Source: an uncultured Sphingomonadales bacterium (GTDB taxonomy: Bacteria; Pseudomonadota; Alphaproteobacteria; Sphingomonadales; Sphingomonadaceae). From it: a stretch of 8,022 nt of DNA. The DNA is taken from the NCBI GenBank assembly GCA_937898535.1, contig CALDKP010000333.1, positions 1 through 8,022 on the forward strand, given 5' to 3'. This document shows positions 1 to 6,197 of this stretch, in pieces. The notes under the pieces were generated by a model. The model saw nothing but the letters and a program-made list of their open reading frames with translations. It was not told the origin of the DNA and made no database searches. Made by a program: the position numbers and the translations under genes. The first letter of the stretch is position 1. Every line of letters starts with the position of its first letter.

Positions 1-85
1 ACTTGCCATCTTCGGTCAGCCGGTTGGCCAGCACACAACCCGCCGTGCCTGCGCCGACGATGATATAGTCGAATTCCTCGGTCAC
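1..85 (-). CDS. GMC family FAD-dependent oxidoreductase (choline dehydrogenase-like), N-terminal fragment
   Basis: Only the first 28 codons are inside the window; the gene runs off the left edge. The visible peptide begins (V/M)TEEFDYIIVGAGTAG and continues CVLANRLTEDGK. This is the classic start of glucose-methanol-choline oxidoreductases: a beta strand, then the GxGxxG dinucleotide-binding loop (G11, G13, G16) that holds FAD, then the first helix. The start is GTG at 85-83. An in-frame TGA lies upstream at 109-107 and no other start codon falls between, so GTG is well supported. It overlaps the stop of the enolase-superfamily gene by 4 nt (GTGA), which suggests translational coupling at the end of the operon. 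GMC enzymes oxidise alcohols to aldehydes or ketones, so this product could feed the aldehyde dehydrogenase encoded upstream. That link is inference, and the substrate is unknown because the catalytic C-terminal half is missing. Confidence 0.85.
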   Translation of the reverse strand, partial: MTEEFDYIIVGAGTAGCVLANRLTEDGK

Positions 86-1269
86 TGAACGGGGTGCTGC
101 GTCATTTCAAGGTGCAGCATATCGCCAGTATAGGGATTGGCGCGGGCGACATCTTCGTTCAGTTCGACGCCCAGACCTGGTGCAGTCGATGGGATAACAT
201 GCCCCTCTTCAAACCGGATGGGCGATTTCAAAATTTCCGTATGGAAACCGCCCCACGTCTCAATGCTTTCAAGTATGAGGAAGTTTGGCGAACAGGTCGC
301 AATCTGGATATTGGCTGCGCCAACGATTGGGCCGCAATAGAGATGCGGCGCGATCTGCACATGATCAACTTCGGCCATTGCGGCAATCTTCTTGGCTTCC
401 AATATGCCGCCAACCCGGCCAAGGTTCATTTGCAATATTGCAGCCGCGCCTGCACGCAGCAGCCGCGCGAAATCATATTTGGTCGTCAGCCGTTCACCGG
501 TTGCAACGGGTATCGACGTTGCCCGTGCAACCTTGGCCATCTCCTCAGGCGCATCGGGTGGTACGGGTTCTTCCAACCAGAGCGGATCATATGGCTCAAG
601 CCGTTTGGCAAGCCGGATCGCACCTGCGGCCGTCATTTGGCCATGTGTCCCGAATAGCAGGTCCGCTTTCATGCCAACCGCTTCGCGCAGGGACTTTGCA
701 AAGCGTTCGCACAGGTCAAGCGCCTCTAACGACAGCTGGCGTCCGTCAAACGCCGAATATGGTCCGGCAGGATCAAACTTCAACGCGGTAAAACCTTGGC
801 TCAAATATTCTGCCGACCGTTCTGCCGCCAGATCGGGGTCGTGATAAACATCCTTTGTGTCGCCGGGCCGCGGGTAGATATAGGTGTACGCGCGCAACCG
901 TTCGTGCACCTGACCGCCGAGCAGCTTATACACCGGCTTATTGGCTTCCTTGCCAATGATGTCCCAACAGGCCATTTCCAGTGCGGACAACACGCCCATG
1001 AGCGTGAGGTCGGGGTGCTGGGTAAAACCGCTGGAATAGACGCGGCGCCACATATTTTCGATATCGTGCGGATCATTTCCGGCGACGTAGCGCGCGAACA
1101 CATCCTCTATCATTTTGGCAACCAGATGCGGCTCAAACGGCACGCAATATGCCTCGCCGATCCCCGACACCCCGCTGTCGGTTGTCAGTTTCACGAACAC
1201 GAAATAGCGGCCACCAAAATGCGGTGGCGGATTGCCAACGACGAAGGTTTCGATATCGGTTAGTTTCAT
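82..1269 (-). CDS. Enolase-superfamily (mandelate racemase/muconate lactonizing-like) protein, probable acid-sugar dehydratase
   Basis: This 395-aa protein has the length and order of the MR/MLE group. An N-terminal capping domain (about 1-120, ending in KPVYKLLGG at 111-119) is followed by a (beta/alpha)7-beta barrel. Visible barrel motifs are LKFDP (163-167), FGTHGQ (206-211), WLEEPVPP (231-238), TGERL (257-261), QMNLGRVGGI (280-289), APHL (307-310) and LILES (331-335). E233/E234 and E259 are the expected second and third Mg ligands, and H309 is the expected general base. Family members take a proton alpha to a carboxylate and usually dehydrate sugar acids such as galactonate or mannonate. 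Two positions are odd: by alignment to the DxH motif of galactonate and mannonate dehydratases, the first metal Asp is Gly207 (H209 kept), and the dyad Asp is Asn282. The ATG overlaps the ALDH stop (ATGA) with no strong ribosome site, so translation is probably coupled. The substrate is not identifiable. Confidence 0.9.
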   Translation of the reverse strand: MKLTDIETFVVGNPPPHFGGRYFVFVKLTTDSGVSGIGEAYCVPFEPHLVAKMIEDVFARYVAGNDPHDIENMWRRVYSSGFTQHPDLTLMGVLSALEMACWDIIGKEANKPVYKLLGGQVHERLRAYTYIYPRPGDTKDVYHDPDLAAERSAEYLSQGFTALKFDPAGPYSAFDGRQLSLEALDLCERFAKSLREAVGMKADLLFGTHGQMTAAGAIRLAKRLEPYDPLWLEEPVPPDAPEEMAKVARATSIPVATGERLTTKYDFARLLRAGAAAILQMNLGRVGGILEAKKIAAMAEVDHVQIAPHLYCGPIVGAANIQIATCSPNFLILESIETWGGFHTEILKSPIRFEEGHVIPSTAPGLGVELNEDVARANPYTGDMLHLEMTQHPVQ

Positions 1270-2705
1270 GGAACGCGGAACCCGCTGATCGATTTTATCT
1301 CAAGGAAATCGCGCACACCAAATTCGCCATATTCGCGGCCATTGCCCGACTGTTTGTAGCCGCCAAATGGCGCCATATAATCCTGGCTTGTGCCATTAAT
1401 ACTAACACCGCCAGCCCGCATTAAACGCGAAACGCGGCGTGCGCGGTCCAAGTCACCGGTCTGCACATAGGCATAGAGCCCATATGGCGAGTCATTGGCA
1501 ATGGCGATGGCGTCCGCTTCGTCCTTAAACGGAATCAACACCAGCACCGGGCCAAACACTTCTTCTTGGGCAATGCGCATCTTGTTGTGCACGCCCGCAA
1601 AAACCGTCGGTTTCACATAATAGCCGCGGTCAAAGCCATCGGCCCGGCCTGTGCCGCCGGCAACAAGCTGCGCACCTTCATCGATGCCGACCTGAATTAG
1701 ACCCTGTATCTTGTCATAATGCGCCTTGCTGACAACGGGGCCATAATGCGGGCCCTTTTCCATCGGGTCGCCAAGCTTCGCGGCCTTCGCAACGCGGGCT
1801 GCGATGGCCACTGCTTCGTCGTAGACCGATTGTTCAACAAGCATGCGGGTCGGGGCGTTGCACGACTGACCGGTATTTCCGAAGCAATGTAGCACACCGC
1901 GCGTGACCGCGGCCTCCAAATCACTGTCGGCAAAGACGATATTGGCGGACTTTCCACCCAGTTCCTGCGCAACGCGCTTCACGGTATCTGCGGCATTTTT
2001 GGCGATCTGAACGCCTGCGCGCGTTGAGCCCGTAAACGAGATCATATCGACTTCAGGGTGGCTGGTCAGCGCGTCACCGACGGAAGCGCCGGTGCCATGG
2101 ATCATATTGAACACGCCTTTGGGGAAACCGGCTTCCTCGACCATTTCGGCGAACAGCTGCGCCGACAGCGGCGCCATTTCGCTGGGTTTCAAAACCATAC
2201 TGCAGCCCGTAATCAATGCGGGACCGACCTTGCACACGATCTGGTTAATCGGCCAGTTCCACGGCGTGATCAGCACGCAAACGCCGATAGGCTCATGCGT
2301 GACGATGCCATCTGTGCCAACATCATAATCCCACGCCATTTCGCGCACGGCCTTAACCGTTGCGCGTAAATGGCCGGGGCCGCTTTCGGCCTGCGCGTCA
2401 TGCGACAGATCGTACGGCGCGCCCATCTCGGTCGAAATGGCGGTTACCATTTCACCATAGCGCCGTTCGAAAATGGTGATCAGCTTTTCCACCAACGCAA
2501 TGCGATGCTCAAGCGTGGTCGCTGCATATCCGTCAAACGCAGCGCGTGCGGCTGTGACTGCCAAATCGACATCGTCACGGCCGCAAACGGCAACGACGGC
2601 GCAGACTTCTTCGGTAGCAGGATTTACCGCATCCACCGTTGCAGAGGACGTCGCAGGCAAAACCCACGCGCCATTGATATAAGACTTCAGCGGCGAATTA
2701 GACAT
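1266..2705 (-). CDS. NAD(P)+-dependent aldehyde dehydrogenase (ALDH superfamily)
   Basis: This 479-aa protein is a full-length ALDH that oxidises an aldehyde to the acid in the cytoplasm. Landmarks in order are PWNWP with the oxyanion Asn (N150), KPSE with the cofactor-binding Lys (K173), FTGST (224-228), ELGGK with the general-base Glu (E248), GQSCNAP with the catalytic Cys (C282), and EEVFGPV (381-387). Glu176, four residues into KPSE, matches the Glu that binds the adenosine ribose in NAD-preferring ALDHs, so NAD+ is the likelier cofactor. The reading frame is open back to an ATG at 2822, but those 39 extra codons lie inside the transporter gene and do not look like ALDH. The chosen ATG (2705-2703) has a purine-rich AAGAGAG (2715-2721) nine bases upstream and starts at the normal ALDH N-terminus. 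It overlaps the transporter stop by 8 nt. Its partners suggest oxidation of the GMC product; the aldehyde is unknown. Confidence 0.93.
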   Translation of the reverse strand: MSNSPLKSYINGAWVLPATSSATVDAVNPATEEVCAVVAVCGRDDVDLAVTAARAAFDGYAATTLEHRIALVEKLITIFERRYGEMVTAISTEMGAPYDLSHDAQAESGPGHLRATVKAVREMAWDYDVGTDGIVTHEPIGVCVLITPWNWPINQIVCKVGPALITGCSMVLKPSEMAPLSAQLFAEMVEEAGFPKGVFNMIHGTGASVGDALTSHPEVDMISFTGSTRAGVQIAKNAADTVKRVAQELGGKSANIVFADSDLEAAVTRGVLHCFGNTGQSCNAPTRMLVEQSVYDEAVAIAARVAKAAKLGDPMEKGPHYGPVVSKAHYDKIQGLIQVGIDEGAQLVAGGTGRADGFDRGYYVKPTVFAGVHNKMRIAQEEVFGPVLVLIPFKDEADAIAIANDSPYGLYAYVQTGDLDRARRVSRLMRAGGVSINGTSQDYMAPFGGYKQSGNGREYGEFGVRDFLEIKSISGFRVP

Positions 2706-4008
2706 AACCAACAGCTCTCTTTTGATCTTCAATGATGTATTTTTCAGCGCGCCAGTAATGCCATGCCGCCCAGAAACCGGTGGGTGCAAGTACCAACAAA
2801 GCCAAACGCAATGACGCAGCATCCGCGCCGCCGGGTCCGGCGAAATAATCGCTCAACAAGCCCACGCCTTGCGGCGCGATAATCAGATTGAACACGTTGG
2901 CGATAAGCAACGAAACAGCGATAAACATGGCGCGCATTTTTGGCGGCGCTAGGTTTTGGGCGAGTGAGAAAGCAGGGCCGATATAGAAATAGATGGCCGG
3001 AATAAAAATCCACCACATGGCCGTCGCGACGCTGAGCGAATTGGTCCAATAGGCGATAATCGATGGAACCGTTGCGATTGCCGTGACTACTCCCAACAGA
3101 CGCAATATCTTGCGCGGGTTGGTGTACGCAGGCCGGGCAACCAGCCACGCGGTAAACAGCGATGCAGCGATCCCCATAACAAGGTGGATTGGGCCAACGA
3201 CGGCACCCGCCTCACCCACATCAAGACCATATGTCCGTTGGATAAAGGTTGGTGTGAACCACATCAAACCCCAACCCCAAAGCGCCGAAAGTCCGCTGCC
3301 CATCATGGCATGGACCGCAGCTTTTTGGGACCAGAGAAACTTCATCGTCTCAAGGAACGGAGGAGCAGCCTGATCGGATACCGCATCAAGCCGGCCACGT
3401 GCGGGTTCCTTGATCGTCACGAAGATGATCAAAGCAAGTATGACGCCTGGGATGCCAAGGACGAAGAAGGCATAGCGCCAACCATAATCTGCAGCCACTG
3501 CTCCTGCCATATCCGCACCAAGCCACGCGCCAATCGGTGCACCCAGTGCAAAGATCGTCATCGCCATTGCACGCCGGTGGGCAGGAAAATAGTCGGCCAC
3601 GATCGAGTTACACGACGGTGTTCCGCCTGCTTCACCAACCCCGACGCCGATGCGCGCCAACAACAGCTGCATATATCCTTGCGACATGCCGCATAGTGCG
3701 GTCATTGCCGACCAAATTGCCATGGAAGCAGCGAGCAAATTCTTGCGGTTGTAACGGTCTGCAATCCATGACAACGGTATGCCCATCGTCACGTAAAAGA
3801 GCGCCAAAGAAACGCCGGTTAAAAATGCTACGCCGCTGTCGGTTAGGTTAAGTTCAAGCCGAATTGGCTCCAGCACCGTCGACATAACATAGCGGTCGGC
3901 GATGTTGATCGTATAGGCGAGCATCATGATGATGAGGACGTACCAGCGCTGCCCTAGCGTGGAGACTTCATCGGCACTTACCGGTGCGTTCGGTGCGTTG
4001 CTAGCCAT
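2698..4008 (-). CDS. MFS transporter, Spinster-like
   Basis: This 436-aa integral inner-membrane protein has about 12 hydrophobic segments, the first at about 23-36 and the last at about 401-418. The loop 2-3 signature of the major facilitator superfamily appears as WIADRYNRKN (81-90). Helix 1 carries D38-R39 (IADRY), and helix 4 carries R119 with GVGVGEAGG including E126. These charged positions are characteristic of Spinster-type and related organic-anion or sugar-acid MFS proteins, where such residues couple transport to protons. The ATG at 4008 is preceded by a strong AGGGGGAA ribosome site (4014-4021). It starts 17 nt after the sulfotransferase stop and overlaps the ALDH start by 8 nt, so it sits inside the operon. 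The likely job is to move the pathway substrate across the inner membrane. Import is inferred from the catabolic neighbours; export cannot be excluded, and the substrate is unknown. Confidence 0.92.
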   Translation of the reverse strand: MASNAPNAPVSADEVSTLGQRWYVLIIMMLAYTINIADRYVMSTVLEPIRLELNLTDSGVAFLTGVSLALFYVTMGIPLSWIADRYNRKNLLAASMAIWSAMTALCGMSQGYMQLLLARIGVGVGEAGGTPSCNSIVADYFPAHRRAMAMTIFALGAPIGAWLGADMAGAVAADYGWRYAFFVLGIPGVILALIIFVTIKEPARGRLDAVSDQAAPPFLETMKFLWSQKAAVHAMMGSGLSALWGWGLMWFTPTFIQRTYGLDVGEAGAVVGPIHLVMGIAASLFTAWLVARPAYTNPRKILRLLGVVTAIATVPSIIAYWTNSLSVATAMWWIFIPAIYFYIGPAFSLAQNLAPPKMRAMFIAVSLLIANVFNLIIAPQGVGLLSDYFAGPGGADAASLRLALLVLAPTGFWAAWHYWRAEKYIIEDQKRAVGYV

Positions 4009-4021
4009 ACTTATTCCCCCT
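4009..4021 (-). promoter_or_regulatory. Ribosome binding site of the MFS gene
   Basis: AGGGGGAA at 4014-4021 on the minus strand lies five bases before the ATG at 4008. It occupies most of the 17-nt gap after the sulfotransferase stop, leaving no room for a separate promoter and so favouring co-transcription. It is the strongest Shine-Dalgarno match in the window. Confidence 0.75.
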
Positions 4022-4025
4022 AAAG

Positions 4026-6083
4026 TTATACCAAATCCGCCCCAAGAGCATCGCGTAGCCCCTCAAGCCAGGGTTCGAATTTCTTCCACTGGTCAACCCC
4101 ATCTCGGAAGATTGGTTGGCGGACCTGCTCGGAGCTAGGCGTACGCACGCTCCGCTTAGTCTTGTGGAACTCTATACATCCAGCCTCAAACGGCAGACCG
4201 CAATAGTCAAGGATAGTTCGCACGCTGCCCTCGAGATCGTCAATCAAATCCTCGTTTCTTACGCGCAAGACGCGGCCGGGAAGGACTGTGTCCCAATGAT
4301 CCATAAGCTCGACATAAGTGCGATAATAGCGAGCGATATCCTCGATCCCGTATGTGAATTCCTGACCCTGCGCGAATAATTGTTTAAAGTTACTGAAACA
4401 GCACGCCATCGGATTGCGGCGCGCATCGATAATCTTCGCATTGGGCAGGATCAGATGGATTAGGCCGACATGCCGGAAGTTATTGGGCATTTTATCAATA
4501 AAATAGGGAAGATTCATAACCCGATTGGGCATCGTATCTGAAATATATTGCTCACCAAACCGGCGGACGGCTGCCTCATCGAGGTCTGGCAGCACACCGG
4601 GGTAGCGCGGATTATCGAAATTGAGTTCGCGCCCCTGTAACTCTTGAACGATCCGTTGGATGTCCGGCAGCTCCTGCGTGCCCTCAACCATGCTATGTGA
4701 CGCGAGTATCTGTTCGATGAGCGTCGAGCCTGAACGCGGCAAGCCAAGGACGAAGATCGGTGCGGGATCGTTGAGGCCCCAGCCAGAGCGTTCGGCAAAA
4801 AACGACGCTGTGCATACGCGCTTCTGTTCGCGGGTGTTTGTTTCGAAAACGTCTGGGATATAGCCGTTGCTTTCGCGGTGCATGCGGTTGCCCCGCTCAT
4901 AGGCAGCCCAGGATGCGGCATAGTCGCCTTGATCCTCAAGCGCCTTGCCCAAGGCAAATGCGATGTGGACCCGATCATTTTCGGCAGTGTGTGGAGCGTC
5001 AAGGCGTTCCTGCATCACCGAGATGGATTCGTTCGTGAAACGATACGTCTTAAGGTTAGCCAGGCTCCACCACGCATCACCGAAATCGGGCCGGTCGACC
5101 GTCGCGGCCAGATAGGCTTCAATAGCCTCCCCGGTCAGTCCTTCAGTCTTGAGCGCATGGCCGAGCCAAAGGTTGAGATCGGCGCGGCGTGCTCGTGCAT
5201 CAATTGTATCGCCCGGGATTTCGGACAGCATTTCCCGGTATTCGGGGATCACTGTTGAGAAACTGCCCAAACCGACGCTGATCGTCGCGGCCTGCGTCCG
5301 ATGGGCATGGTTGCGCGGGTCGCGCAGCAACAGCGGTTCCAATGCTTCACGCGCTTGCGGGAATTTGTGGCGCGCGATGAGCACCTGCACATATTCATGA
5401 CGCGCCTCGTCATGGTCCGGCACCATCGCGAGAACGCCCGCATACAGCGTTTCTGCATCGTCGAGCACGTTGCGGGCATGACCGATCTGTGCAAGCAGGC
5501 GCATCGCCTCGGGATGGTCGCCGGCCTCTATAAGAAAACGGCGGATTAAAGCCTCGGCCGCATCTATCTCGCCATCGCCGTGCAGCACTTTGGCGTGAAC
5601 GATGGGCTGCGGTAAGCTCGAGAGGCTGGCTGAATGCCGCGCAGCTAGTTCCGCGCTCCCGCTATCTCCAGTCATGCGATACAGCCCATCGAGCATGTGC
5701 CACGCCATAACCAGCGCGGGGTTGATCGACACTGCCGTGCGGAGACAATGTATCGCGGCCGCTGCGTCGCGCTTGGCGACATGGCACAGGCCGCGCTCCA
5801 GATACATCTGGCTAAAATGTGGATGATGCGCCTCAAACCGCTCCAGTGCAGCAAGGGCCGCATCGGTCTGCTTCATCATGCGGAGTGAATGCGCCTCAAT
5901 CAGCAATAGGTCGCGGTTCGAAGGATGATCAGACAGCAGACGCGTTGCGCCTAAAACTGCAGCCGAATAATCGCCATCGGCCTGAAGCGCGTGAAGTGCG
6001 CTAATCTCTAATGCGAGCGCCTCGGCTACGCGCAGTGCGGGGTCGTTCTGGTCAGAAGTTGGCAAGTCTATTTGGGTGGCCAT
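4026..6083 (-). CDS. TPR-repeat sulfotransferase fusion protein
   Basis: This 685-aa protein has no signal peptide or membrane segment, so it is probably cytoplasmic. Residues about 29-403 form some ten degenerate TPR-like helical hairpins with spaced Ala and Gly plus D/N-x-P turns, for example LERGLCHVAKRDAAAAIHCL (95-114) and the segment starting LNLWLGHALKTEG (303-315). Residues about 440-680 are a PAPS-dependent sulfotransferase domain. Its 5'-phosphosulfate loop is GLPRSGSTLIEQ (447-458), followed by H463 and GTQELPDI with candidate catalytic base E471. The 3'-phosphate site is around R556-N557 and S564 (RRNPMACCFSNF). A later SVRTPSSEQVRQPI (645-658) resembles the conserved C-terminal segment of bacterial TPR sulfotransferases and protein-tyrosine sulfotransferases. 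The ATG at 6083 has AGGAAA seven bases upstream. The acceptor, whether peptide, glycan or small molecule, is unknown. The gene is the first of the operon after the receptor terminator. Confidence 0.93.
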   Translation of the reverse strand: MATQIDLPTSDQNDPALRVAEALALEISALHALQADGDYSAAVLGATRLLSDHPSNRDLLLIEAHSLRMMKQTDAALAALERFEAHHPHFSQMYLERGLCHVAKRDAAAAIHCLRTAVSINPALVMAWHMLDGLYRMTGDSGSAELAARHSASLSSLPQPIVHAKVLHGDGEIDAAEALIRRFLIEAGDHPEAMRLLAQIGHARNVLDDAETLYAGVLAMVPDHDEARHEYVQVLIARHKFPQAREALEPLLLRDPRNHAHRTQAATISVGLGSFSTVIPEYREMLSEIPGDTIDARARRADLNLWLGHALKTEGLTGEAIEAYLAATVDRPDFGDAWWSLANLKTYRFTNESISVMQERLDAPHTAENDRVHIAFALGKALEDQGDYAASWAAYERGNRMHRESNGYIPDVFETNTREQKRVCTASFFAERSGWGLNDPAPIFVLGLPRSGSTLIEQILASHSMVEGTQELPDIQRIVQELQGRELNFDNPRYPGVLPDLDEAAVRRFGEQYISDTMPNRVMNLPYFIDKMPNNFRHVGLIHLILPNAKIIDARRNPMACCFSNFKQLFAQGQEFTYGIEDIARYYRTYVELMDHWDTVLPGRVLRVRNEDLIDDLEGSVRTILDYCGLPFEAGCIEFHKTKRSVRTPSSEQVRQPIFRDGVDQWKKFEPWLEGLRDALGADLV

Positions 6084-6096
6084 TCCGCACTTTCCT
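6084..6096 (-). promoter_or_regulatory. Ribosome binding site of the TPR-sulfotransferase gene
   Basis: AGGAAA at 6091-6096 (minus strand) lies seven bases before the ATG at 6083. It supports this start as the first translated gene after the hairpin terminator. Confidence 0.7.
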
Positions 6097-6145
6097 GTCG
6101 GTGAGCGATGTGTTCTTTACAAAAATCGCAGTGCAGCCAGAAAGC

Positions 6146-6174
6146 AAGGGGCGGCGCTTATCGCACCGCCCCTT
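6146..6174 (-). terminator. Intrinsic-type hairpin downstream of the TonB-dependent receptor gene
   Basis: On the minus strand AAGGGGCGG (6174-6166) pairs exactly with CCGCCCCTT (6154-6146). Inside it one G-U and two G-C pairs extend the stem to 12 bp around a five-base GATAA loop. The hairpin starts 23 bases after the receptor stop codon and lies before the sulfotransferase ribosome site, the usual place for a terminator. The tract after it on the minus strand (GCTTTCTGG) is only moderately U-rich, so read-through into the downstream operon is possible. Confidence 0.75.
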
Positions 6175-6197
6175 CCTATTCAATCATCGGCAGTCAA

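Noticed and set aside
94..657. 187-aa plus-strand open frame opposite the enolase-superfamily gene
   Set aside because: It lies wholly antisense to a clear, motif-bearing gene, its protein shows no recognisable domain, and it has no supporting ribosome site.
2706..2822. Longer ALDH start at ATG 2822
   Set aside because: The 39 extra residues are encoded inside the transporter gene and do not resemble an ALDH N-terminus, while the start at 2705 has a reasonable ribosome site and normal ALDH length.
3184..3696. 170-aa plus-strand open frame containing several cysteines, resembling a zinc-binding protein at first glance
   Set aside because: It is antisense to the MFS transporter; the cysteines come from complements of Ala/Gly codons and do not form a consistent metal-binding pattern.
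6115..6197. Possible promoter boxes in the receptor-sulfotransferase gap (TTGACT just after the receptor stop; TTGCTT after the hairpin)
   Set aside because: No matching -10 hexamer lies at 16-18 bases from either; the first also precedes the terminator hairpin. Not strong enough to annotate.
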